NCBI GenBank assembly: GCA_019694975.1
Contig: JAIBAY010000001.1
Span: 192,732 to 256,731 of the forward strand
Reading direction: 5' to 3'
Source of the DNA: Chitinophagales bacterium
Lineage (GTDB): Bacteria; Bacteroidota; Bacteroidia; Chitinophagales; UBA10324
DNA length: 64,000 bases
Under the pieces are notes generated by a model that did no database searches, was not told the DNA's origin, and was given only the letters and a program-made list of their open reading frames with translations. The position numbers and the translations under genes are program-made. Within the stretch, counting starts at the first letter, position 1. Each line of letters starts with the position of its first letter. Shown in pieces: positions 10,888-20,360 of this stretch.

Positions 10888-12987
10888 TTATTCAATCACC
10901 AGTTTCTTCACACTTGTTTCGCCGTTCACTCCCAGCTTCACAAAGTAAATGCCTTTTGAAAGCGCTTGAGCGGTTTCAGCCTGTACCGATTGCTGATGAC
11001 TTCCGGCAGATTGTTTTTCATTCGAAACCTGCATGATCTCCCTTCCGGTTACATCTATGACGGAAACACGTACATCAGAGGCTTCAGTAAGGCTATACGC
11101 TAGCGTAAAAGCGCCATTGTTAGGATTCGGGAAAATGGCAAGCGATGCGCTGCTGCTGCCGGCAGGTGATTGGATACCTACACCATATTCCGATACCATA
11201 ATGTCGTCTATATAAAAATTGTTACCATAGCTTCCACCCGTAAACTCAAATTTGAAACGGATATTGGGTTGTGCTACAATAGTAGGCAAAGCAACCGTTG
11301 CAGTTCCCCAGGTAGCCGAGGTTGCAGAAGGCGTAAAGTAAGTGCCCCATGCACCATTATTAACCAGGTCAAGCCCATCCCGTATGCTTCTCAGCATCCA
11401 TGTCTCCCCGCAATTGGAAGAAGTGTAAATTTTCAGCACATCATTAATGTTGTTGACATTAGCGCTTTTTGAAGCGCCGGCATACCGGAACGAAAGGATA
11501 ATCTCACCCATTCCGGAAAGATCCATGGAAGGACTGATGATGTAATCCACATCGCCCTGATCCCCATTGAAATTATCAACGCGGATACTGTTCGAACCGT
11601 CATAAGCCGCATTTGTTGCAAGCGCCCACTCTGATCCGTTATTGTCCACATTTCTGAATATCCAGTCGTTATTAACTTTATCAATATTTTCAAAATCCTC
11701 ATAATAGTAGTGTCCGTAAGTGGCAGCCGGCGCACTTACATAAATGTCTTTAGAGATGCTGCTGGAACCGGCATCATTGGCTGCGGTAAGGGTGATCGTG
11801 TGTTTTCCCGGTTCATTAAATACCACCACCGGATTTTCTTCCGTAGAGGATGAAGGTGTGCCGCCGGGAAATTCCCACGACCATGATGTAGCTGTTCCAC
11901 TCCATGAAAAATTTTTAAATGTAATATCCGCACCCTGGCAGATATTATAAAAATTGGGATTGAAGTCAGCCCGAGGAGCACATTCCGCAACATAACCATC
12001 ATTGGTGCCGGTAGCAATGAGGTTACTCTCTGTCCAGAGGTTATTACGGCCGGAAACAGGATTGTTTAGTACGCCTCTCATAATGGCAATCTGCCCTTCT
12101 GTAAACATCTTTGAGCAATAGGAATACTCCATGTAATTCTGTATATTTTCAATCACACCGGCATTGCATACTGCCCCATTCAGGTTACAACTGGTCCATC
12201 CTTTTGTTTCAGGCGTATCCTGCACGCCGTCATCACCGCATTCAACGCCGGGCGAGTTAGTACTGCCCCAGGTATGCGGAAGGTTCAGGTAATGTCCGAT
12301 CTCATGTGTCAGCGCCCGTGAGGTGAGGACACTGCTCGTACCTATGGATCCGATGTAATCGCTCAGTATCATGATGCCATCGTAAGGTGCCAGGAATCCG
12401 GCAACCGATGAAGGATAATACGCATAACCTGCCACGCCGTTCTGCATCTTGTTCACCGTCCACACATTCAAATACATATTTCTCGGCCACTGTGAAAGTT
12501 TAGATCCATCGTTGCCCTGGTAGGTTTCATGTGATTGAATACGGTCAATGCCGGTAGTACAACCGCCGCCCGGTGTCTTCTTTGCCAGCCTGAACTCGAT
12601 ATGCGCATCACCGGCAATACCTAAAAATGCATTTACTATAGCAGCCGTATCTGCATTTAGTTTGCGGTAATCTTCATTCAACACCCGTACTTGGTCTTCA
12701 ACCTGTTCATCGGAAATAAATTCACTGCCATAGTTGTGCACCACATGGAAAACAACCGGGATGATATAAATTTCATTTTCATCTCTGGTGTTGCCTGATG
12801 CTGCCACCTGGTCATGGATTTTTTGATTGTATTCCTGTTGTTGCTGCCACAACTCCGGGTATTGTTGCCAGAGGAACTGTTGCATTTCTGTGGCACCGCA
12901 GTGATTAAAATCCTGCGAAAATGCTGCCTCGTGGAAAAGGGTTATGACGGTGAAGATGGCAAGTAATGCTGCTACATTTTTTTTCAT
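10888..12987 (-). CDS. Secreted pappalysin-like (M43) metalloprotease with PKD and T9SS domains
   Basis: A 699-residue exported zinc protease. Residues 1-24 are a signal peptide. The catalytic domain has the metzincin motif HEIGHYLNLPH (His228, Glu229, His232, His238) and a downstream NYMEYSYCSKMFT Met-turn, which places it in the cytophagalysin/pappalysin family M43. A PKD domain follows (about 345-420, with SWSWEFPGGTPSSS and GKHTITLTAAN). Next is a MAM/jelly-roll-like domain with a DYIISPSMDLSGM core. The C-terminus has IFPNPNNGAFTLAYSL and ends KKLVIE, a T9SS type A sorting domain. It stands alone, with its own terminator. Confidence 0.93.
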   Translation of the reverse strand: MKKNVAALLAIFTVITLFHEAAFSQDFNHCGATEMQQFLWQQYPELWQQQQEYNQKIHDQVAASGNTRDENEIYIIPVVFHVVHNYGSEFISDEQVEDQVRVLNEDYRKLNADTAAIVNAFLGIAGDAHIEFRLAKKTPGGGCTTGIDRIQSHETYQGNDGSKLSQWPRNMYLNVWTVNKMQNGVAGYAYYPSSVAGFLAPYDGIMILSDYIGSIGTSSVLTSRALTHEIGHYLNLPHTWGSTNSPGVECGDDGVQDTPETKGWTSCNLNGAVCNAGVIENIQNYMEYSYCSKMFTEGQIAIMRGVLNNPVSGRNNLWTESNLIATGTNDGYVAECAPRADFNPNFYNICQGADITFKNFSWSGTATSWSWEFPGGTPSSSTEENPVVVFNEPGKHTITLTAANDAGSSSISKDIYVSAPAATYGHYYYEDFENIDKVNNDWIFRNVDNNGSEWALATNAAYDGSNSIRVDNFNGDQGDVDYIISPSMDLSGMGEIILSFRYAGASKSANVNNINDVLKIYTSSNCGETWMLRSIRDGLDLVNNGAWGTYFTPSATSATWGTATVALPTIVAQPNIRFKFEFTGGSYGNNFYIDDIMVSEYGVGIQSPAGSSSASLAIFPNPNNGAFTLAYSLTEASDVRVSVIDVTGREIMQVSNEKQSAGSHQQSVQAETAQALSKGIYFVKLGVNGETSVKKLVIE

Positions 12988-13373
12988 TCAGATGGGTTTA
13001 AGGTTTAATCATTAATGTGGGATGAAACATTGGAAAGCATCTGCCGCTTAAGCTGTTTGATGAAAGATGCAAGATGCATGAGTTATTAAATCAAGCGCAT
13101 GACCTTTAACACTGATTTCCACACTGCGAAAAACAAGGCAGTACCCCATATAGTTACACAAAATAATAAAAAGCAAGATGGCGGGTACCCGTTTTTTCAA
13201 CGCTTAAATTTTCGACAAATGTATTGAAAAAGACCGGTGTTTCATCCGGCGATTTCTATTGCCGCAAATTCTGACAATTAAGTTACAAACACCTGAAAGT
13301 CAATAGCGGGTCCGGCAATTTTTTCAAATCGAACTTCAATTAATTACTTTGCACAACGCTTATAGCCGACCTT
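12988..13373. other. Divergent intergenic region, 386 bases
   Basis: This separates the protease and exonuclease genes and must carry both promoters. TTACTTTG at 13344-13351 (one mismatch to TAnnTTTG) lies 22 bases before the exonuclease start and is the best -7 candidate there. No gene or RNA was recognised. Confidence 0.4.
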
Positions 13374-14006
13374 ATGGATTTTGTTGCGATTGATTTTGAA
13401 ACCGCTAATGAACTTTCCACCAGCGCCTGTGAATTGGGCATTGCCGTGGTGCGCAATTACAAGGTGACTGATACGGCCTCTTTCCTCATCCGGCCACCTG
13501 ATCTTCGCTTTAATCCGTTTAATACCATGCTGCATGGCATTGGGGCCGAACAGGTAACCGATCAGCCTGATTTCAAGGAGCTATGGCCACGATTGCTGCC
13601 CTATTTCACCAACCAGTTATTGATTGCCCATAATGCAGGTTTTGATATGCATGTGCTGCGAAGCCTGCTGATGCATTATGAAATTTCTTTCAGCGAAATG
13701 CCCTTTACCTGCAGCATTAAGGTAGCGAAAAAAGTGTGGAAAGAACATCAACGATACGGTTTGAAATCTCTCACCAAGATTCTGGGCATTGAGTTAGATC
13801 ACCATCATGCCGAATCAGATGCCAGGGCCTGCGCCCTGATTGCCAGCATGGCATTTCGTGAAAACCAAGTCAGCATCATGGAAGAGATTACCACCAAACT
13901 GCATATATATTTAGGAGGCATCACTCCGGAAAAGCTGATCTCTACACGCAACAAGCCGGAGCTGGTCAGGAAAGGCAAACGTTACTACTATCGTGAGATG
14001 GAATGA
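13374..14006 (+). CDS. DEDDh 3'-5' exonuclease (DnaQ/epsilon-like)
   Basis: A 210-residue exonuclease of the DnaQ superfamily. The three Exo motifs are visible: FVAIDFETAN at the N-terminus (first Asp/Glu pair), IAHNAGFDMHVL (second Asp), and HHHAESDARACA (His and last Asp). That makes it a DEDDh enzyme. It resembles stand-alone epsilon-type exonucleases that proofread or degrade DNA or RNA ends. The C-terminal 45 residues are not conserved in any way I recognise. It is followed by selU on the same strand after 137 bases, and no functional link to selenium use is implied. Confidence 0.9.
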   Translation: MDFVAIDFETANELSTSACELGIAVVRNYKVTDTASFLIRPPDLRFNPFNTMLHGIGAEQVTDQPDFKELWPRLLPYFTNQLLIAHNAGFDMHVLRSLLMHYEISFSEMPFTCSIKVAKKVWKEHQRYGLKSLTKILGIELDHHHAESDARACALIASMAFRENQVSIMEEITTKLHIYLGGITPEKLISTRNKPELVRKGKRYYYREME

Positions 14007-14143
14007 TGATCAGCTTGCTTAGCTTGTTACAATCCTGTATGGACTGCATGAGTTTTAATGACCTGCGTTTTACCTGAAAAAGCTTTCGGATCAATCTTAG
14101 GTTCCTGCCAAAGCCGTATTCTTCCTATTTTCGTTCTTCTTCC

Positions 14144-15196
14144 GTGATTCAAAAACTCAATATTGAAGATTTTTTGCAGCAGTCGGCAGGCCATCCGGTC
14201 ATTGATGTACGGTCGCCTGCTGAGTTTCTGCATGCTCATATTCCAGGCGCCATCAGTCTTCCTTTGTTTTCTGATGATGAACGTGCCATAGTTGGTACTC
14301 TCTACAAGCAGCAAGGCCGTGAAGCAGCGATGATGAAAGCGCTTGAATGGTATGGCATAAACATGCAGCGTATCATCAGCGATCTTGCAAAAATCACAAA
14401 CGATAAACAGCTGTTTGTGCATTGCTGGCGTGGTGGCATGCGCAGTGGTGTGGTAGCCTGGATGCTTGACCTTTTCGGATATAAGGTAAGTACCCTCAAC
14501 AAAGGCTATAAAGCATACCGGTCGAAGGTGCTGGAGTCATTCAGCGAATCAAGAAAGCTGGTGATTCTGGGAGGTAAAACCGGCTCTGCAAAAACTGCCA
14601 TCATTCAGGAACTGATCAGAGATTCATCGCAGGTGATTGACCTTGAGCAACTGGCCTGTCATAAAGGTTCTGCTTTTGGCGCTTTGGGTGAACCGCCTCC
14701 CCCATCACAGGAACAGTTTGAAAATGACCTGTTCATGAAATTCCGGCAGACGAATGCAGCGCTTCCACTGCTGCTGGAAGATGAAAGCCAGCGTATCGGA
14801 CCGGTGAACATTCCCAACGCTTTATGGGCACAGATGAGAAATGCACCGGTATTATACCTTGAAATTCCATTTGAGGAAAGACTGCAACACCTGCTAAAAA
14901 CTTATGGCAGCTACAACGCAGGTGATTTGGCGGCTTCCACCTTGCGCATACGTAAACGGTTGGGTGGACTGCAAACCACGAATACCATTGAGCTGCTTGA
15001 AAACGGAGATTACAACAGCGCTTTTTCCATCCTGTTGCATTATTACGACAAAACCTATGCACGTGCTACGGAACAGCGAAATGCCGACTTGATTTACCGT
15101 ATTGAATCCACAACAACAGATCCGGAGATCAATGCGTCACTGGTTCTGAAGGCAATGAATAACATTTTCTCCACAGCACAGAACACACACAACTGA
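14144..15196 (+). CDS. selU: tRNA 2-selenouridine synthase
   Basis: A 350-residue SelU (also MnmH/YbbB), which replaces sulfur by selenium in the wobble 2-thiouridine of certain tRNAs, via a geranylated intermediate, using selenophosphate. The N-terminal rhodanese domain (about 1-125) has DVRSPAEF and the active-site loop FVHCWRGGMRSG with Cys94. The C-terminal half carries the P-loop GGKTGSAKT at residues 143-151. The length fits the family. The start is GTG, with MIQKLNIEDF as N-terminus. selD, which supplies selenophosphate, is the next gene on the same strand. Confidence 0.95.
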   Translation: MIQKLNIEDFLQQSAGHPVIDVRSPAEFLHAHIPGAISLPLFSDDERAIVGTLYKQQGREAAMMKALEWYGINMQRIISDLAKITNDKQLFVHCWRGGMRSGVVAWMLDLFGYKVSTLNKGYKAYRSKVLESFSESRKLVILGGKTGSAKTAIIQELIRDSSQVIDLEQLACHKGSAFGALGEPPPPSQEQFENDLFMKFRQTNAALPLLLEDESQRIGPVNIPNALWAQMRNAPVLYLEIPFEERLQHLLKTYGSYNAGDLAASTLRIRKRLGGLQTTNTIELLENGDYNSAFSILLHYYDKTYARATEQRNADLIYRIESTTTDPEINASLVLKAMNNIFSTAQNTHN

Positions 15197-15511
15197 CAAT
15201 AAGATGCTGCAACAGGGTTATCATCCTGCGCTCATCATAAATTAAAATATAGCCACGGGAAAGGCTGCCTGAATTGTATAATGAGCAAATCAGAAAATCT
15301 ATATGGTAGCCTTGCGGTTCTCTCCCATTCATTTCAAAAAATCTGCTAAGCATACCGCGTGAACACTACTTTTGCCTTAAATATCCGTCAGCCTGTTCAA
15401 ACCACCGGACTTTTGTGTTTTCATTAATAATGATAATTCATCTATAGCCTGGTTTACAATTCGCAACGAAAACGATTGAAACCTTTGCAAAAAGAAACAG
15501 ACAACTAAATT
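15197..15511. other. 315-base gap between selU and selD
   Basis: No gene was found. TACTTTTG at 15367-15374 is an exact match to TAnnTTTG, and AACCTTTG sits nearer the selD start, so selD may have its own promoter rather than depend on selU. No clear terminator hairpin follows selU. Confidence 0.35.
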
Positions 15512-16558
15512 ATGCCAGCAGATAAAATAAAGCTCACCCAATTCAGTCATGGCGCAGGATGCGGTTGCAAGATCGCCCCACTGGTGCTCGAGGAAATACT
15601 AAAAGGTTCAAGATCTGATCTGCTATTTCCGGGTTTGCTGGTTGGCAATGAATCAGGTGACGATGCAGCGGTGTATGCACTCTCCAACGGTGATTGCCTG
15701 ATCAGCACAGCCGATTTTTTTATGCCGATTGTGGATGATGCTTTCGATTATGGAAGAATCGCTGCCACCAATGCCATCAGCGACATCTATGCGATGGGCG
15801 GCAGGCCGTTAATGGCTATCGCTTTGCTGGGCTGGCCGGTGGAAAAGTTGCCGGTTGCACTGGCTCAGCAAGTGCTACAAGGTGGCAAATCGATATGTAC
15901 GCTTGCCGGTATTCCGTTAGCAGGCGGACATACCATTGACAGCCCGGAGCCAATCTTCGGATTAAGTGTGAGTGGATTGATTGAAAAAGAACATATCAAG
16001 CGAAACAATACGGCTAAGGCCGGCGATCTCCTGTTTCTTACCAAACCTATCGGTACCGGCATCCTTTCCACCGCCTTAAAAAGAAAGCTGATTGCAGCAG
16101 AAGCATTATCTCCTGCCATTGAGCTGATGTGTACACTCAACGATGCAGGCAGCCGCTTCGGCACGCTTGGATATGTGCATGCCATGACTGATGTAACCGG
16201 ATTTGGTTTGCTTGGCCACTTGCTGGAGATGTGTGAAGGAAGCAGTCTGTCAGCCACCATTCGTTATGCTGACATTCAATTGATAGAAGGTGTGGAAGCA
16301 CTGGCAAAGCAATTTGTAGCGCCTGACAATACTTTCAGAAACTGGAAAAGCTATGAACCGAAAGTGGAAGGCGTAACAGGCGAACGGCTGGTAACACTTT
16401 GCGATCCGCAGACCAGTGGCGGGCTGCTGATTGCCGTTGATGCAGCATCGGCTGTTGATTTTACAAAGCTGCTGCATGAATTGAAGATGGAAAAACACAT
16501 GGAAGCCATTGGAATGTTGCATGAAAAAAAAGATGGCAAATGGGTGACGGTAGTTTGA
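15512..16558 (+). CDS. selD: Selenide, water dikinase (selenophosphate synthase)
   Basis: A 348-residue SelD that makes selenophosphate from selenide and ATP. The catalytic stretch is HGAGCGCK with Cys17, Cys19 and Lys20, numbered as in the E. coli enzyme. The catalytic position is a normal cysteine codon, so this form needs no selenocysteine insertion. Metal and ATP-binding segments include GDDAAVY, TADFFMPIVDD and AATNAISDIYAMGG. GGHTIDSPEPIFGL and the C-terminal DPQTSGGLL follow. With selU next door, the visible use of selenium is tRNA modification. No selA, selB or selC is in the window. Confidence 0.97.
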   Translation: MPADKIKLTQFSHGAGCGCKIAPLVLEEILKGSRSDLLFPGLLVGNESGDDAAVYALSNGDCLISTADFFMPIVDDAFDYGRIAATNAISDIYAMGGRPLMAIALLGWPVEKLPVALAQQVLQGGKSICTLAGIPLAGGHTIDSPEPIFGLSVSGLIEKEHIKRNNTAKAGDLLFLTKPIGTGILSTALKRKLIAAEALSPAIELMCTLNDAGSRFGTLGYVHAMTDVTGFGLLGHLLEMCEGSSLSATIRYADIQLIEGVEALAKQFVAPDNTFRNWKSYEPKVEGVTGERLVTLCDPQTSGGLLIAVDAASAVDFTKLLHELKMEKHMEAIGMLHEKKDGKWVTVV

Positions 16559-16798
16559 TCGGCAGCATTTATCAAATGAACAGCAACAACGGAATGATCC
16601 GTTCGCTTGTCCTGATTAATCATGCACCGCTATTCCTATGCTCTTCAGGGCCTGGATTTCGATCAGCAATTTGCTCACTTCAAAAGTGAATCTTCAGCTC
16701 TTCAGCACCATACAAGCTGCATATTTGAAATCCACACAATGCAATTTTATATTTTCGCATCGCGTTAGCCATTCTTCAATCAAAATTCCATTGCAGTT

Positions 16799-17704
16799 TT
16801 GTCAATAGTTGTTTCAGGACTTACAAAAATTTATGGCGGGCAACGTGCTGTTGATGGAATTTCCTTTGAAGTGAAGCCGGGGGAAGTGCTCGGGTTTCTG
16901 GGTCCAAACGGCGCCGGAAAATCCACCACCATGAAAATTCTAACCGGCTATATTCCGCAAAATGAAGGTCAGGCCGCAGTCTGCGGATTTGATATCGGGC
17001 AACAATCACTGGAAGCTCGAAAGCATATCGGATACCTTGCCGAAAACAACCCGCTTTATACCGATCTGTACGTGAAAGAATTTCTCCACTTTGTGGCGCG
17101 GCTGAACAGTGTAAAAAACAAATCAGCAAGGGTGCGTGAAATGGTTGGCATAACAGGTCTCGAAAAAGAACAGCATAAGAAAATCGGATCGCTTTCCAAA
17201 GGTTACCGGCAGCGTGTAGGTATTGCACAGGCATTGTTGCACGATCCCAAGGTGCTGATAATGGATGAACCTACTTCAGGTCTTGACCCTAATCAACTGG
17301 CGGAGGTTCGACAGCTTATCCAAGAGCTGGGTAAGGAAAAAACAGTGATTCTTTCCACCCATATCATGCAGGAAGTGCAGGCCATCTGCAACAGGGTCAT
17401 CATCATCAATAAAGGAAAGATTGTGGCCGATGATACCATTGCAAGGCTGCAGCAGGCAACCGATGGAGGAAGCGCAATCCTCGTGTCTTTCAAACAGAGC
17501 GTAGATAAGAAGAGTTTATCGCAGATGAACGGCGTAAGTCATGTGGAAGCAACGGGCGTAAACAAGTGGAGAATTTATGGACAGCAGGGATTGCAGGAAG
17601 CGATATTCAAATATGCCGTCAGCAATCAGCTCACCATCACGGAACTGACGGCTGAGCAACAATCGCTGGAGGAAGTATTCAAGGAACTGACACGGGTTAA
17701 CTGA
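16799..17704 (+). CDS. gldA: Gliding motility ABC transporter ATPase GldA
   Basis: A 301-residue ABC ATPase. Walker A is GPNGAGKST at about residues 35-43, the signature is LSKGYRQRVG, Walker B is VLIMDEPTSGLD, and the switch histidine is in STHIMQE. The C-terminal 80 residues form the small extra domain typical of GldA and CcmA-like ATPases. It is directly followed by gldF and gldG, so it should power the GldFG membrane complex required for gliding in Flavobacterium johnsoniae. The start is TTG, which gives the usual N-terminus MSIVVSGLTKIYG. A generic drug-export ATPase is the alternative, made unlikely by the neighbours. Confidence 0.93.
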   Translation: MSIVVSGLTKIYGGQRAVDGISFEVKPGEVLGFLGPNGAGKSTTMKILTGYIPQNEGQAAVCGFDIGQQSLEARKHIGYLAENNPLYTDLYVKEFLHFVARLNSVKNKSARVREMVGITGLEKEQHKKIGSLSKGYRQRVGIAQALLHDPKVLIMDEPTSGLDPNQLAEVRQLIQELGKEKTVILSTHIMQEVQAICNRVIIINKGKIVADDTIARLQQATDGGSAILVSFKQSVDKKSLSQMNGVSHVEATGVNKWRIYGQQGLQEAIFKYAVSNQLTITELTAEQQSLEEVFKELTRVN

Positions 17705-17755
17705 AACACAAAGAATGAAAATCCTGTTTCGCGGCAGCGATAACAGGTGATTGAC

Positions 17756-18484
17756 ATGATAGCCATTTTCCGAAAAGAACTCACGGCATTTTTTTCATCC
17801 CTCACCGGCTATATCGCCATTGCGGTATTCCTGGTTTTGATGTCGCTCATCATGTGGGTGTTTCCCAACAATGCACTGGATAATGGTTATGCCACGCTGG
17901 ATATATTATTCAGCAATGCTCCGCTGGTTTTCATGCTATTGATTCCCGCCATCACCATGCGCATGTTTTCAGAAGAAAAACGGGCAGGCACCATTGAGCT
18001 GCTGATTACCAGGCCGGTGACCGCCTTACAGATTGTACTGGGTAAATTTTTCGCAGCCTGGTTCCTCGTAGTTTTTGCCCTGCTGCCTACACTGCTCTAT
18101 TATTACACCATCCGGGTTTTGGGATCACCGCCGGGCAACATTGACTCGGGTGCAAGCTGGGGCTCTTATATTGGCCTGGTATTGATCAGTGCTTCATTTG
18201 TTTCCATAGGGCTTTTTGCATCCGCGCTGACCGAAAATCAAATCGTCGCATTTGTTTTGTCAGCCTTCCTGAGCTTCATGGCCCTGCTCTCCTTTGATGC
18301 ATTAAGCGGACTGGGGCTGTTCGGCGGCAAGGCAGATACCATCATACAGTCCATCGGCATGCAATATCATTACGATTCCATCAGCCGTGGGGTAGTTGAT
18401 TCAAGTGACGTGGTTTACTTTTTGTCATTGGTGGTGATCTTTATTTTATGTACGAAAACAACATTGGACAGCCGTAAGTGGTAA
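17756..18484 (+). CDS. gldF: Gliding motility ABC transporter permease GldF
   Basis: An ABC-2 type permease of about 242 residues with six membrane segments. The N-terminus IAIFRKELTAFFSSLTGYIAI is typical of GldF. The segment MRMFSEEKRAGTIELLITRPV, just after the second membrane helix, is the conserved coupling region of ABC-2 permeases. I chose the ATG at 17756; a GTG three codons upstream (17747) is also possible. It lies 51 bases after gldA and 39 bases before gldG, with all three in one direction, so it is the membrane partner of GldA. Confidence 0.92.
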   Translation: MIAIFRKELTAFFSSLTGYIAIAVFLVLMSLIMWVFPNNALDNGYATLDILFSNAPLVFMLLIPAITMRMFSEEKRAGTIELLITRPVTALQIVLGKFFAAWFLVVFALLPTLLYYYTIRVLGSPPGNIDSGASWGSYIGLVLISASFVSIGLFASALTENQIVAFVLSAFLSFMALLSFDALSGLGLFGGKADTIIQSIGMQYHYDSISRGVVDSSDVVYFLSLVVIFILCTKTTLDSRKW

Positions 18485-18523
18485 TACAGATTAAGCCCGC
18501 TGTTGCTTAATAATTAAAGCGGA

Positions 18524-20263
18524 ATGAAGAAATGCCGGCTTGCCGGTTACTGCAGACTCATGACAAGAAGAAGAACATATAAACGGGATGCCTTGTTGCA
18601 GCTTTCGATCGTGATCGGTATCATCATCGCATTGAATGTATTGTCATCCGTTTTTTTTACACGCACGGATCTCACCTCAGACCGGCGCTACACGCTTACC
18701 GATTCAACGCGGCAGTTATTACGCAGGCTGGATGACGTTGTCTTTGTGAAAATCTATCTTGAAGGTGATTTTCCCGCAGGATTTAAACGTCTCGCAACAA
18801 GCACGAAAGAACTGCTGAATGAATTTAAAGTATATGGCGGCGACAGGATCCAATATGAGTTCGAAGATCCTACGAAAGGCAAAAGTGAAAAGGAGCTCAA
18901 TGAAATATTGAAAGAATTTGCCCTGAAAGGACTGGAGCCTACCAATGTCAGGAACAATGCAGGAGATGAATACTCGGAGAAAATCATTGTTCCCGGCGCC
19001 CTCGTGAATTATAAAGGGCGGCAGGTAGCAGTCAATCTGCTGGAAAATACACCGGGCACGGCTGCACAGGAAGCACTGAATAACTCCGTTGCACACCTGG
19101 AAGATAAATTTGCGCAAGCTATTGAATCCATGTCGATGATTCGCAAACCCAGGATAGGAATCATCAGGGGACAAGGTGAGCTCGGCAATCTGGCAATGGC
19201 CGACTATGCCAAAAGCCTGTCGGCATTTTACGATCTGCAGGTCATTTATCCGGACAGCGTAACAGAAATAAAAAAAGATTTCAAAGCGATCATTATCGCA
19301 AAACCCACGCAATCATTCAGCGAGCAAAACAAATTCAAGATTGATCAATACCTGATGAATGGCGGAAAAATCCTGTGGCTGGTGGAAGCTTTGAATGCGG
19401 AACTTGACACGGTGGTAAAGCGGCGGTCGTTTATGACAACCGATTATCCGCTCAATCTCGAAGATCAGTTGTTCAGGTATGGCATACGTATTAATCCCGG
19501 CCTGCTGCTTGATCTGCAATGCAATCCCGTTCCCCTGCTCGTAAGCTATGAAGGAACCCAACCAAAATTCAACCTCTTTCCCTGCTATTACTTTCCGGTT
19601 TTCACACCTGAAGGAAATCATCCCATCAACAAGGGCATCAACGCCGTATCTTCTATGTTTACCGCATCGATAGACACGCTTGCGCTCAAAGAGGTCAGCA
19701 AAACGGTCCTGCTCACTTCAGGTGATCACAGCCGTTTCGTGTTTACACCCTGGCTGGTGGATTTCAAAGAGCTGAAGGCAAGGCCGGATGGTCAGCTTTA
19801 CAACAAGAAAAAAGTAATGACGGCCGTATTACTCGAAGGCAGCTTTCCATCGATATTCGCCAACCGCATAGCGCCTGAAATGCTGCAGACACTGAGCGAC
19901 TCATTGAAGATGCCTTTCAGGGAAAAGAGCGCCGAAACGAAAATGATTGTGATAGCAGATGGTGATATTGCCAGGAATGAAGTGAATGCGCAGGGTCAGC
20001 CGTTGCCGCTCGGATTCTATCGTTTCACCGGTGAATATTTCGGCAATCGTGACTTCCTCTTGAATTGCATGGACTATCTTACGGGCTATACGCAACACCT
20101 GGATACCCGTTCAAAAAAAGTGCAACTCAGGCTGCTCAATGCTGAGAAGGTGAAGGCAGAAAAAACGCGCTGGCAGTTAATCAATACATTGTTGCCGATT
20201 GGCCTGCTCCTCGCTTTTGCATTGCTCTTCAATCTCATCCGCCATCGCCAATACGCACACTAA
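18524..20263 (+). CDS. gldG: Gliding motility protein GldG (ABC-associated)
   Basis: A 579-residue GldG. It has one membrane segment near the N-terminus (QLSIVIGIIIALNVLSSVFF). A large periplasmic domain follows, starting with FTRTDLTSDRRYTLTDSTRQLL, the hallmark opening of the family. It contains the ABC-type_uncharacterised segment VYPDSVTEIKKDFKAIIIAKP in altered form and ends with a second membrane helix (LINTLLPIGLLLAFALLFNLI). A second in-frame ATG at 18560 gives the N-terminus MTRRRTYKRD and is an equally good start. It probably works with GldA and GldF; the substrate of this complex is not known. Confidence 0.92.
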   Translation: MKKCRLAGYCRLMTRRRTYKRDALLQLSIVIGIIIALNVLSSVFFTRTDLTSDRRYTLTDSTRQLLRRLDDVVFVKIYLEGDFPAGFKRLATSTKELLNEFKVYGGDRIQYEFEDPTKGKSEKELNEILKEFALKGLEPTNVRNNAGDEYSEKIIVPGALVNYKGRQVAVNLLENTPGTAAQEALNNSVAHLEDKFAQAIESMSMIRKPRIGIIRGQGELGNLAMADYAKSLSAFYDLQVIYPDSVTEIKKDFKAIIIAKPTQSFSEQNKFKIDQYLMNGGKILWLVEALNAELDTVVKRRSFMTTDYPLNLEDQLFRYGIRINPGLLLDLQCNPVPLLVSYEGTQPKFNLFPCYYFPVFTPEGNHPINKGINAVSSMFTASIDTLALKEVSKTVLLTSGDHSRFVFTPWLVDFKELKARPDGQLYNKKKVMTAVLLEGSFPSIFANRIAPEMLQTLSDSLKMPFREKSAETKMIVIADGDIARNEVNAQGQPLPLGFYRFTGEYFGNRDFLLNCMDYLTGYTQHLDTRSKKVQLRLLNAEKVKAEKTRWQLINTLLPIGLLLAFALLFNLIRHRQYAH

Positions 20264-20360
20264 GTGGAATAGAAGAACCATGCACGCAAAGTGCAGCCAG
20301 AACATATTACACCAATATTGGAACTTAAATGAATGATAAACTAACAGACGCATTACTACA

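Noticed and set aside
18719-19312. 197-codon minus-strand frame inside gldG
   Set aside because: It is a shadow of gldG, which has a full family match. The antisense product has no domain.
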